From NCBI RefSeq assembly GCF_937875145.1, contig NZ_CALNCS010000054.1, forward strand, positions 1 to 58,785: a stretch of DNA of 58,785 nt. Reading direction: 5' to 3'. Below are positions 34,855-43,599 of this stretch, in pieces (positions within the stretch are counted from its first letter, which is position 1; every line of letters starts with the position of its first letter). A model generated the notes under the pieces. The model was not told the DNA's origin. It saw nothing but the letters and a program-made list of their open reading frames with translations, and made no database searches. Both the position numbers and the translations under genes were made by a program. The stretch is from Alkalibaculum bacchi (GTDB taxonomy: Bacteria; Bacillota; Clostridia; Eubacteriales; Alkalibacteraceae).

Positions 34855-34883
34855 AAGGTGACCAGATAAACTCTAGCCACCTT
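34855..34883. terminator. Terminator-like hairpin
   Basis: AAGGTG (34855-34860) and CACCTT (34878-34883) with an A-run before it. Probably acts for minus-strand transcripts from the restriction operon. Confidence 0.5.
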
Positions 34884-35135
34884 AAATATTTGCTCTTCAA
34901 ATTTCCTTTTTTATTCCCAGTCGTAGATCACTCCCACTCTACATTTCATATCTTTAACTATATGGTAAAGCTTTCAAATTAGCCATTATTTTACCGTTCA
35001 TTTATGTTCTATCCGTCTAGTTTAGATGTATTTCAACTTAACTTTACCCGTTCCAGTCCCAGTTCCGATTCCGTTTGTGAATCCTCTATCATTAATATTT
35101 CTTTTTTCTAGCTAATATAATTAAAAAATATAATG

Positions 35136-35732
35136 CTATAGTCCCTTCGTAAATTTTATAAAATTATCAAAAGCACTTTTATTTTTCAACAATTCCACTA
35201 CTTCTGGAGTTATAATTTCTGTCATATTTGTATTATTTGAGATTGTTTTGCTAAGAATAAGATTTCTTAACAACTCAGTTAATGGTTCACCAATAGCCGA
35301 TTTGAAATCAAATCCTAATAACTGCAATATTTTTAAAGTTTCAGTAGATAAAATTGGATGTAAAATTTTCATTAAGGACTGAATTTCTTCTATTTTCAAA
35401 GTATTTTCATCATCAATTGTTTTAAAACCCATTAATGTAATAAATAACTCATTAAGGACTGGGATTAAATTTTCTGTAATATATACTAGGTCATCTTCTG
35501 ATATTTTCCTCATTATAAACTCTTCTTCATATGCTCTGGATACTTGAACCAAATCATTTTTATCTTTTATTAAATCATTAATTATTTCTTCTAGGACATT
35601 TATTGTTTCTTTATCATCTTTTTTTGCTTTGACTGCAGATACTTTATTAATTATAGTCTCTGTAGTGTTTCTAATCGCAATTTCTGTTAATTTGGCACCT
35701 AACAATATAGCTTGATTTTCTAAATTATTCAT
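35136..35732 (-). CDS. Hypothetical protein downstream of a DUF3644 gene
   Basis: From ATG 35732 (GGGGG five bases upstream) it has 198 residues, mostly helical and charged, with runs like AVKAKKDDKETINVLEEII; no membrane segment or known motif. A longer frame to 35777 is less well supported. It is last in the minus-strand order hsdR-hsdS-hsdM-DUF3644 and so may be part of the defence cargo. Family not recognised. Confidence 0.55.
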   Translation of the reverse strand: MNNLENQAILLGAKLTEIAIRNTTETIINKVSAVKAKKDDKETINVLEEIINDLIKDKNDLVQVSRAYEEEFIMRKISEDDLVYITENLIPVLNELFITLMGFKTIDDENTLKIEEIQSLMKILHPILSTETLKILQLLGFDFKSAIGEPLTELLRNLILSKTISNNTNMTEIITPEVVELLKNKSAFDNFIKFTKGL

Positions 35733-35802
35733 TTTTGCCCCCTGACCAATTAATAATTTTAAATTCATCCTAATCAAATTTTCGTAAAGATTTTAAGTTT
35801 GG

Positions 35803-36753
35803 TTATGAATGACTTTCTTGACAGTATTCCCTTACAACATCTAACCAATTTTCATACCAATACCATTGTTTGGCTACATACACTCCATAATTATACCTAG
35901 GATTTCTTGCGTCTTTATTTTGCCAAAGTTGAGTATGATAGTGCATAGAAAACTTTTCATACCCTTCGTCATTCATTCTTTTTACAATTTGTGATGGTAA
36001 ATATTTAGGTTTTTCAACACCCCGAATTAGTACTTTTTCTACATTTTTTGCATTTTCACTACCAGCTTTTATAAATTCTACAGCTTTATCAGCTTGATTA
36101 GCTCTATTTACCGAAATAGGAACATATACAACTCTGTACGCATACGACTGTAATTTTAATTCTTCATCTGATAATCCTGCTTCAAATTCTGTTACAAATT
36201 TGATGATATTAGAATATTTTAGATTATCAGCTTCTTTTCTCAACTGTTGTTCTTGTAAAGGATTTAATGGTGTTAGCTGAATAGCTAGGCTAAGCTGTGA
36301 TTGAATGCTATGTTTTTCTCCAAATAACTTTACCAATTCTCTATTATAGTTTAATGAGCAAGCCTGGAGTTTCGCTCCAATATAATCATCAATTTTATCT
36401 GTTCTTTGATGCTCAATTTCATGTCTAATCCCGATTAAAAACTTTAAATTTAAAATCGTTCCCTTATCTAAAGGACATTCTTTATCATTTAAGCATCTTT
36501 CTAAGTCCCAATATTTATATGCTTTATGCTTAGTCCTATCATAGCTTTTTCTTTTACCTTGCATTTTATAATACCTATAATCTACATTTATGCTACGGTA
36601 ATAGGCATGCATTAAATACGTCCAAGAAATTACAGATGTGACAATGAAAATTTCAGATTTAAATTTTATTAGAGGGTTATTATATATTTGTATTGCAGAC
36701 ATCATTGCTTCTTTTGATTTTTCTATCAATTCATTTTTAATAGACCAGACCAT
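35803..36753 (-). CDS. DUF3644 protein with HEPN-like RxxxxH motif
   Basis: A 316-residue protein. The N-terminal half matches the DUF3644 pattern seen beside restriction and abortive-infection genes: VWSIKNELIEKSKEA, then YWDLERCLND, and IGIRHEIEHQ with R110 and H115 spaced as R-x4-H, the catalytic pattern of HEPN ribonucleases. The C-terminal half is charged with no known fold. It lies about 160 bp downstream of hsdM and could be a nuclease or sensor of the restriction island. RNase activity is an inference. Confidence 0.7.
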   Translation of the reverse strand: MVWSIKNELIEKSKEAMMSAIQIYNNPLIKFKSEIFIVTSVISWTYLMHAYYRSINVDYRYYKMQGKRKSYDRTKHKAYKYWDLERCLNDKECPLDKGTILNLKFLIGIRHEIEHQRTDKIDDYIGAKLQACSLNYNRELVKLFGEKHSIQSQLSLAIQLTPLNPLQEQQLRKEADNLKYSNIIKFVTEFEAGLSDEELKLQSYAYRVVYVPISVNRANQADKAVEFIKAGSENAKNVEKVLIRGVEKPKYLPSQIVKRMNDEGYEKFSMHYHTQLWQNKDARNPRYNYGVYVAKQWYWYENWLDVVREYCQESHS

Positions 36754-36914
36754 ATTTTCACCTCTTACTCAGACACTTAAATATCATCTCTTCATAAAAT
36801 ATCATAAGCTCCTTACCATCATAGGGTTTTTTAAATAATAATATCCTCCAACTCTTGCTTTATAAAAAAGTCCCCTTAAAATTTATTGCATTATACATCT
36901 TACATAGCCTCGAA

Positions 36915-38396
36915 CTACTCTCCATTCAAAGTTTCCATCAAAGCCTGAAAACTCTCTAATCCAGCCTCTATATTTTCTATTATTTCATTAGCTAAAATAT
37001 CTGGATCTGGCAAGTTTTCTAAATCAGTTAGGCTGTCATCCTTAAGCCAAAATATATCCAAACTTGTCTTGTCTCTTTCAATGATTTCATCATAGCTGTA
37101 TTTTCTCCATCTTCCTTCTGGATTTTCTTCTGACCATGTTTCCCGCCTATCATGTCTATTCGATGGATTGTAGCATTTTATAAAGTCTTCTAAATCTTCA
37201 AATTGCATTGGTTTTTTCTTTAAAGTATGGTGGACGTTGGTCCTATAGTCATAAAACCATACTTCTTTTGTCCAAGGGTCTCTTGCTCCCGGCTTATTGT
37301 CAAAGAAGAGTACATTAGCCTTAACACCTGGTCTATAAAATATCCCTGTTGGCAACCTTAGTATCGTGTGAAGATCTGTAGTTTTAAGAAATTCCTTTCT
37401 AACTGTTTCTCCCGCTCCACCTTCAAATAATACATTGTCAGGAAGAACCACTGCAGATTGTCCATTTTCTTTTAACAATGTCCTAATATGCTGTAAAAAA
37501 TTTAATTGTTTATTTGATGTAGTCACCCAAAAGTCCTGTCTATTGTAAACTAAATCTTCTTTAACTTGCTCACCCTCTTCATTGGTAATAGTCATAGAAG
37601 ATTTCTTCCCAAAAGGTGGATTAGCCAGAACATAATCATATCTATTTCCTTCATCTGCTATTAAGGCATCTGCGGAAGAAATAAAACTTTTACCATCAAT
37701 TTCACCTATATTATGTAAAAACATATTCATCAAGCAAAGGCGCCTAGTATTGGCTACAATTTCATTACCATAGAAGGTTTTATTTTTTAAAAACTCTTTT
37801 TCATCCCTATTTAAATTATGAGCTTGACTAATATAATCGTAGGATGCTAGAAAAAATCCTCCTGTCCCACATGCTGGATCTATTATAGTTTTCTTTGGTT
37901 CAGGCTGAACACAGGCAACCATGGCCTTAATAAGAGATCTAGGGGTAAAATACTGTCCTGCACCACTTTTTGTATCTTCTGCATTTTTTTCTAAGAGTCC
38001 TTCATAAATCTTCCCTTTTAAGTCTGATCCCATCATGCCCCAGTCTTCTTTATCTATCATTTCTATAATCCTATAAAGTTTAGCAGGGTCTTGAATTTTA
38101 TTTTGAGACTTGGTAAAAATTTGTCCTAGAATTCCTTTAGCATTAGCCAATTCTTTTAAAGTTTTATTATAGTGGTCCTCAAGTTCAGCACCACGTTTCT
38201 TTCTTAATTCACTCCAATCATATTCTTCTGGAATGTTTATTTCTCTAAAATAAGGAGGTTTGGAAAATTCATCTGCCATTTTTAAAAAAAGCAAATAAGT
38301 TAGTTGTTCTAAATAATCACCATATCCAACCCCATCATCTCTTAATATATTAGCAAAACTCCATACTTTTGATACTATATTAGATTCATTTACCAT
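36915..38396 (-). CDS. hsdM: Type I restriction-modification methyltransferase subunit HsdM
   Basis: This N6-adenine methyltransferase subunit has 493 residues. The HsdM N-terminal helical domain comes first (WSFANILRDDGVGYGDYLEQLTY). SAM motif I is DPACGTGGFF and catalytic motif IV is NPPFG. Upstream is hsdS, 2 bp away, so they form one operon. With HsdS it modifies the host target to protect it. Confidence 0.96.
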   Translation of the reverse strand: MVNESNIVSKVWSFANILRDDGVGYGDYLEQLTYLLFLKMADEFSKPPYFREINIPEEYDWSELRKKRGAELEDHYNKTLKELANAKGILGQIFTKSQNKIQDPAKLYRIIEMIDKEDWGMMGSDLKGKIYEGLLEKNAEDTKSGAGQYFTPRSLIKAMVACVQPEPKKTIIDPACGTGGFFLASYDYISQAHNLNRDEKEFLKNKTFYGNEIVANTRRLCLMNMFLHNIGEIDGKSFISSADALIADEGNRYDYVLANPPFGKKSSMTITNEEGEQVKEDLVYNRQDFWVTTSNKQLNFLQHIRTLLKENGQSAVVLPDNVLFEGGAGETVRKEFLKTTDLHTILRLPTGIFYRPGVKANVLFFDNKPGARDPWTKEVWFYDYRTNVHHTLKKKPMQFEDLEDFIKCYNPSNRHDRRETWSEENPEGRWRKYSYDEIIERDKTSLDIFWLKDDSLTDLENLPDPDILANEIIENIEAGLESFQALMETLNGE

Positions 38397-38398
38397 TA

Positions 38399-39787
38399 TT
38401 ACTTTGCCTCCTTAGTAGCTTCTTTGATTCTTTTTAGTAATTTCTCGGCTGGTTCCCAATCATCTTCTTGTTTGCAAGCTTCTAACTTTTCTTTAGAAAG
38501 CAATTTACCTTCAAAGGCTTTTTTCAAAATGCTATGACGTAGAGCTTCAGCTTTTTCAAAAGCTTCCTCTATATTAGCTTCTATATTTTCACAAACTGAT
38601 AGACGAGATTCTATTTCTTTTATAATTTCTTCTTGTTCGTCTATCAAAGGCAGAGGAGTTGGTAACATCCTTAAGCCACCTAAAGATATAAATTTTTGCG
38701 TTGTACCTCTTATTAATTCTTTATCAGACATTATCTTTTTGGAAAACCAGCTTGATAAGTAATAATACAAATACCTCGATTTAATTAATGTTTCATTTTT
38801 CTTAAATAATCCTACATTCTTTATGCTAAATATATTATCTTCTTTTACTATTACGGGGCTACCTATGGTGCCTATCATTCCAAAAAGTATATCTTTTTCT
38901 TCTACTTTAGACCTTTTGCTAATTTCCCTATGATCAGATATAGATATATAACTTACATTTTCTAAATCAATATCCCCATCTTTTAAGTTTTTAGATGTTA
39001 CTAATGGAATCCCTGTTTTTTCATACTTCGGAGTATCGTGTGTTCCATCCCTTACAGACTGACAAACCTTATGCGCCTCGACCCACAACCAACCAAAGGG
39101 TATTTCAGGCAATTCATCAAATGAGACAGTAGGTAGGCGCCTAGGTATATCCTGCCCTTTTTTATTTAAAATAAATTCATTGATATCCTTTTTTATTTTC
39201 TCTAAGTATTTTATAGAATAATTGTTTTCTTTTCTCCACTCTTTTGTTAATTTTCCTTCAAATGCTGCTTTCAGCACAGCTTGTCTATATACTTCTAGCT
39301 GCTTCTTTGCTTTATTAAGACTATCTATTCCACTATCTAATTCAGAAAATAATTCTTCAATTTTAGCTACAATAGCTCTTTGTTCTGGTAAAGGGGCTAT
39401 TGAAATATTTAGTTTTGAAAATATTGAAATCCAATATCTCTTATGTGTATCTACATTATACCTAATTGTTTGCATATAATAATAAACATATTTAACATTT
39501 ACTTCGTCTGATGTTGGCACCAATATTTTCATAGCTGATGACTTGACTTTAAATTTGAAATTTACATATTTAGTTGCTGTTGTAAAATCATCAAAAATTA
39601 TAACTGGAAGTTCTGTAAATATATTATTCTCTTCATTAGTATAACCTAAAATAAAAGTCTTTCCTGCAGTCAATACTGGTGTCTTATAAGTATCATTATA
39701 AGCTGTCGAATCAACTATATAATTAGTAGGTTGAACATAATTAAGCAAGTCTTCTAATTTTCCTTCCGTCCAATATTCTTTTATCAT
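38399..39787 (-). CDS. hsdS: Type I restriction specificity subunit HsdS
   Basis: A 462-residue subunit with two target recognition domains (about residues 1-150 and 200-390), each ended by a conserved helix (LPEQRAIVAKIEELFSELD and LIDEQEEIIKEIESRLSVCE). The first TRD fixes one half-site, the second the other, so the recognition sequence is bipartite but cannot be read. It overlaps hsdR by 4 bp and is followed by hsdM. Confidence 0.94.
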   Translation of the reverse strand: MIKEYWTEGKLEDLLNYVQPTNYIVDSTAYNDTYKTPVLTAGKTFILGYTNEENNIFTELPVIIFDDFTTATKYVNFKFKVKSSAMKILVPTSDEVNVKYVYYYMQTIRYNVDTHKRYWISIFSKLNISIAPLPEQRAIVAKIEELFSELDSGIDSLNKAKKQLEVYRQAVLKAAFEGKLTKEWRKENNYSIKYLEKIKKDINEFILNKKGQDIPRRLPTVSFDELPEIPFGWLWVEAHKVCQSVRDGTHDTPKYEKTGIPLVTSKNLKDGDIDLENVSYISISDHREISKRSKVEEKDILFGMIGTIGSPVIVKEDNIFSIKNVGLFKKNETLIKSRYLYYYLSSWFSKKIMSDKELIRGTTQKFISLGGLRMLPTPLPLIDEQEEIIKEIESRLSVCENIEANIEEAFEKAEALRHSILKKAFEGKLLSKEKLEACKQEDDWEPAEKLLKRIKEATKEAK

Positions 39788-42579
39788 GCTATCAATACCT
39801 CATTTAACTCATTTATTATTTGCAACATATTATCTCCAAATAATTTATACATTTTTCCTCTGCCTCCCTGACCATCAAATGGATGGTAATCTAAGTCGTC
39901 AACTTCAATATGAAAACTAGTGGCTATATGATCTTTAATCATCCTCAACCATTCCATTTGTTCTTCAGTATATTTTAATGGTCCTGCCTGTTTCCCAAAA
40001 ACCCATCTTTGAAAATTTCTATCTACAATTCTATTATAAGGAGTAAGTTTTTCATCTATACCTGAAACTCTCCTTACTAAAGAAACAAGAGCCACTAATT
40101 CATTTATGGGACTGGATTCCTTTACATCTTCTAATTGACTATAAGCATCCCATACATAATGCGGTGCAAGTAGGGGCTTTTCAGTTTTTAGCTTTTTAAA
40201 TAAGTCTTTTATCATCTTAAAAGTCAATTCTTTCAGTCTATAAGGTTGATTATAAAAGATACTTAAAGCAATAATTTCATCCTTGTTTTCTTCTATATAG
40301 TCCTCAAAACTTTTTACAAGTTCTTTAGCCTTTTCCTTTGTAAAGCTATCGAATTCTGCTCTCAACACTCTATCTTGGTTTATATTATCAATAATCTGTT
40401 CATGTAGCTTTCTTACATTCTCAATATATTCATTTAGCTCTCCAGTGAAAACCTTGGCTGCATTTGTTGCTAGTTGACTCTCTGCTTTCTTTCTACACTC
40501 TTCTTCTTTTAAAGGTGTTCTTTTCGACTCAGGAATCTCACTTACTAATTCAATAGTTCTGCTTTCAATTAAATCTGGGTTATAAGCATTTAATAGATTC
40601 TTAGTCATATCTTTTAGGTCTTGTCCACCACTTATTTCTTTTAATCTATCTTTTTCATCTTCTGTAATTTGCTTGTCTAAGCGAATCAACCTATTTGCTA
40701 AGGAAGTGAATAGATCTTCATCCTGGGCACCCATAGCTACTGCACCCAATAAGTCTTTTAAGGCTACACTTCTCTTTCTTTCCAAAGGCCTACTATCAGT
40801 CTTTCGTGATTTTGTAACACCTACAGCATCTACAATAATAAAGTGTGTCTTAGTATATTTAGCTGCCCTAGTTACCTTTTTTAAATCATCAAAACTAATG
40901 GTACGAGTTCCTCTTCCTTTCATTTGCTCAAAATAATTAGAGCTTTTTACATCTCTCATAAAAAGCAAAACTTCCAACGGTTTTACATCTGTTCCTGTTG
41001 CTATCATATCTACAGTTACTGCTATTCTTGGATTCCAGGAGTTTCTAAATCTATTTAGGACTGACTTAGGGTCCTCGTCAGTCTTGTATGTTACCTTCTT
41101 GCAAAACTCATTGCCTTCATTAAATTCTACTCTTATAGTATCTATAATATCATCTGCATGACTATCAGTTTTTGCAAATACAAGAGTTTTTGGTACCTCA
41201 AAATCTCCATTTTCATAATAACGATCAGGAAAAATTGTAGGCAAGGCTTCCTTATATGCTTTGATAATATTCCTAATTTGACTTTTACTAACTACCTTTT
41301 TATCTAAGTCCTTAGATGTATATTCAAGATCCTCGTCTAACTGTTCCCATCTCATTTTTCGCGTTAGTCTTTCTCTTTTATCAACAAACTCTTTGGCTTT
41401 TAGTTTAGCTCCAGCTTGGGTTATTTCAGTTTCTATTGTAAAAACATCATAGGGAACATTGACACCATCAATAACAGATTCTTCATAAGTATATTCACTT
41501 ACTACATTTTCATTGAAGAAACCAAAAGTTCTTTTATCTGGTGTAGCTGTAAGACCAATTAAAAAAGAATCATAATAATCTAATACTTGTTTCCATAAAT
41601 TATAGATTGATCTATGACATTCATCTATAATAACAAAATCAAATTGTTCTATAGGATTTACCTTTGAGTATTCAACTGGCATGGGATCTTTCTTCCTCCA
41701 TTGCCAACTACTTTCATTAGGATTTTCCTCCTCAGAAGACTCTTCAAGCTCTTCACCCTTTAAAATTGAATATAATCTTTGAATAGTAGAAATACAAACT
41801 TGACTATCCTGGGCTATGTAGCTAGATGTTAGTCTTTGAACATTATATAGCTCTGTAAACTTTCTGTTATCATCTTTAGGCTGATATTTTATAAATTCTT
41901 GTTCAGCTTGCTCACCTAAGTTTTTAGTATCTACAACAAAAAGTATTCTTTTAGCATTTGCAAACTTCAATAGTCTATACACAAAAGTGCAGGCAGTATA
42001 TGTCTTTCCAGCACCTGTAGCCATTTGAATCAAGGCTCTTGGTTTATTGTTTTTAAAGGATATCTCTAGTTTTTTTATAGCTTTTATTTGCGCAGGTCTT
42101 AACCCTTCCTCATCTAAAGTAGGCATATCCTGCAATCGAGCTCTTAGGGTTTTTTCTTCCTCAAACCATTCTAATAGAGTTGATGGTTGATGAAAGTAGA
42201 AAACAGGCCGTGAACGAGGTTTAGGGTCTCTATAGTCAGTAAACCTTGTCAAAACCCCTGTACTTTCATATACAAAAGGTAAAGGCTCCTTGTTTAGATT
42301 ATACTTTAGTTTTGCTTGTGCATAACCATATGCTTGGTCCTCAGCAACTGTTAATCTTTGTCCTTCTTCCTCTTTTTTAGCTTCTATTACCCCCAGAGGT
42401 TTTCTATCAACAAATAAAACATAGTCAGCAGGTCCTACATCTGTTTGATATTCTCTTACAGCAACACCCCTGCTTTCTGATAAATTAACTTTGTTCTTAT
42501 CTTGAACACTCCAACCAGCATTTTGTAACATAAGATCAATCTTATCTCTAGATCTTTGTTCTGGACTTTGATTTACCAT
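39784..42579 (-). CDS. hsdR: Type I restriction endonuclease subunit HsdR
   Basis: The 931-residue motor-nuclease subunit. The HsdR_N nuclease domain (about 1-120) shows the catalytic pattern in PADYVLF and GVIEAKKEEEG. Next come the DEAD-like helicase motifs MATGAGKTYTA (I) and DECHRSIYN (II) and TATPDKR (III), the second helicase domain with RGTRTIS, and a C-terminal EcoEI-type helical domain. Start ATG 42579 follows AAAGGGGTGA. First gene of the restriction operon. Confidence 0.95.
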   Translation of the reverse strand: MVNQSPEQRSRDKIDLMLQNAGWSVQDKNKVNLSESRGVAVREYQTDVGPADYVLFVDRKPLGVIEAKKEEEGQRLTVAEDQAYGYAQAKLKYNLNKEPLPFVYESTGVLTRFTDYRDPKPRSRPVFYFHQPSTLLEWFEEEKTLRARLQDMPTLDEEGLRPAQIKAIKKLEISFKNNKPRALIQMATGAGKTYTACTFVYRLLKFANAKRILFVVDTKNLGEQAEQEFIKYQPKDDNRKFTELYNVQRLTSSYIAQDSQVCISTIQRLYSILKGEELEESSEEENPNESSWQWRKKDPMPVEYSKVNPIEQFDFVIIDECHRSIYNLWKQVLDYYDSFLIGLTATPDKRTFGFFNENVVSEYTYEESVIDGVNVPYDVFTIETEITQAGAKLKAKEFVDKRERLTRKMRWEQLDEDLEYTSKDLDKKVVSKSQIRNIIKAYKEALPTIFPDRYYENGDFEVPKTLVFAKTDSHADDIIDTIRVEFNEGNEFCKKVTYKTDEDPKSVLNRFRNSWNPRIAVTVDMIATGTDVKPLEVLLFMRDVKSSNYFEQMKGRGTRTISFDDLKKVTRAAKYTKTHFIIVDAVGVTKSRKTDSRPLERKRSVALKDLLGAVAMGAQDEDLFTSLANRLIRLDKQITEDEKDRLKEISGGQDLKDMTKNLLNAYNPDLIESRTIELVSEIPESKRTPLKEEECRKKAESQLATNAAKVFTGELNEYIENVRKLHEQIIDNINQDRVLRAEFDSFTKEKAKELVKSFEDYIEENKDEIIALSIFYNQPYRLKELTFKMIKDLFKKLKTEKPLLAPHYVWDAYSQLEDVKESSPINELVALVSLVRRVSGIDEKLTPYNRIVDRNFQRWVFGKQAGPLKYTEEQMEWLRMIKDHIATSFHIEVDDLDYHPFDGQGGRGKMYKLFGDNMLQIINELNEVLIA

Positions 42580-42591
42580 GACTTCACCCCT

Positions 42592-42810
42592 TTATTCCCT
42601 CACGTACTCCATAATATCCGCTATCTCACAGTCTAAAACATAACAAATTTTTGCTATTGTAGTTAAATCCACTCGCTTAACTTTATTATTACAGTATGAA
42701 TTAAGTTGGGTCCTTTGAAGGCTTGCTTCCTTTTCTAATTTGTTTTTGCTTATGTTTTTATCTTCTAAAACCTGTTCAATTTTAAAAATCACTCTTCCAA
42801 AATCTTGCAT
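42592..42810 (-). CDS. Small XRE-type helix-turn-helix regulator (72 aa)
   Basis: The 72 residues are a single HTH_XRE/Cro domain: NISKNKLEKEASLQRTQLNSY with recognition helix RTQLNSYCNNK, then ADIMEYV at the end. Small Cro-like proteins in front of type I restriction genes often act as controllers, and this one sits 12 bp upstream of hsdR. An extended -10 TGATATAAT (plus-strand 42878-42886) precedes it. Confidence 0.85.
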   Translation of the reverse strand: MQDFGRVIFKIEQVLEDKNISKNKLEKEASLQRTQLNSYCNNKVKRVDLTTIAKICYVLDCEIADIMEYVRE

Positions 42811-42877
42811 CTTTTATCTCCTTTTGATATTTAAAGATAAGTTTATTTCTTCCTATTTTAAAATCATTATTAAAACA

Positions 42878-42886
42878 ATTATATCA
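42878..42886 (-). promoter_or_regulatory. Extended -10 promoter element upstream of the XRE-hsdR operon
   Basis: On the minus strand TGATATAAT carries TATAAT with the TG extension; a weak -35 region is in front. It would drive the XRE gene and hsdR-S-M. Confidence 0.45.
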
Positions 42887-42918
42887 GACTTGCATTCTTT
42901 TTACACCTGTAAGAAGTT

Positions 42919-43260
42919 TTAAATATATTTTCTCAGCAAGATATCCTGTATCTTTAATATTTCTCTTGATATATCATCATTTTCTTTTTTAAGATCCTCA
43001 ATATCTTCTCTGTAGATTATTCCTGTAGTATTTACCCTCTTTGCAATTTGATTAAGATTGTTTGCATTCCTCCCAATAAGGGTCTGCATCTTCCTAAAAA
43101 CATTCATATCTATTACAAATATAGGAGCTTCAAGAACTCTTTTCCTTATAAAATGTCCCATTGATTTTGATTTACTAAGTTCAAGTTTTTTCTTAAAAAT
43201 TTCTTTTTCTTCCTTGGTTAATTTAATTTCTATCCTTTCATTTCTGTATCTATTAGCCAT
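42919..43260 (-). CDS. MobC-type relaxosome / plasmid mobilization protein
   Basis: A 113-residue protein with an N-terminal ribbon-helix-helix pattern (RNERIEIKLTKEEKEIF) and the MobC family block MGHFIRKRVLEAPIF and IGRNANNLNQIAKRVN. MobC proteins bind oriT and open DNA for a relaxase. The start MANRY at 43260 is chosen because AAAGGAAG is upstream. No relaxase gene follows; the next gene downstream is the XRE/hsdR operon. Confidence 0.85.
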   Translation of the reverse strand: MANRYRNERIEIKLTKEEKEIFKKKLELSKSKSMGHFIRKRVLEAPIFVIDMNVFRKMQTLIGRNANNLNQIAKRVNTTGIIYREDIEDLKKENDDISREILKIQDILLRKYI

Positions 43261-43599
43261 AGTATTCTTCCTTTCTATAATATTTTTAACTAGGGTCTTA
43301 GGGGGAACCCCTAAATCATTCCGATAGGAACAAGTAGAAAATTTTATATGTAAAAGTAAGCCCAACAGGACTTACTTTTACAATTTTCTCGTAGCTGTCC
43401 GTACAGCTACTGTGCTTGCTACTAAAGTTTTAATAGACACAGGAGATTTGTAACTGTAACCTACTATTTCAAAAGTCCTCAAATAAGGCATTGATTCTTA
43501 TTTTGATTCCTACAAGCCTTGATATTACTAGACTTCCATTTCTACCAGCCTAATTCTAAGGGTTTTAAAATCTCGGTTACAAGTTACATAGTTACAAAG
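43261..43599. other. Hairpin-rich candidate origin of transfer (oriT)
   Basis: Between mobC and the VirE-like gene, with no reading frame. It contains TTAGGGG/CCCCTAA (43298-43314), a long hairpin with GTAAAAGTAAG/CTTACTTTTAC core (43350-43381) extended by AGAAAATT/AATTTTCT, and GTAGCTGT/ACAGCTAC (43391-43410). Such clusters next to mobC are typical of oriT. Assignment is by position and structure only. Confidence 0.5.

Larger units (their letters stand above)
34453..35135. other. Intergenic region with repeats: border between chromosome and mobile element
   Basis: Contains a 57-bp near-perfect hairpin at 34741-34797, a 26-bp dispersed repeat at 34724-34749, a terminator-like hairpin at 34855-34883 and the 10-mer ACTCCCACTC at 34930-34939. 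No reading frame is convincing. The right half has the composition of the restriction element and may hold its left end. Confidence 0.6.

Noticed and set aside
34918..34970. Short minus-strand tail reading ...VIYDWE-stop as a remnant gene end
   Set aside because: An upstream stop codon limits it to a few dozen codons and no family match can be made; kept only as context for the att-site idea.
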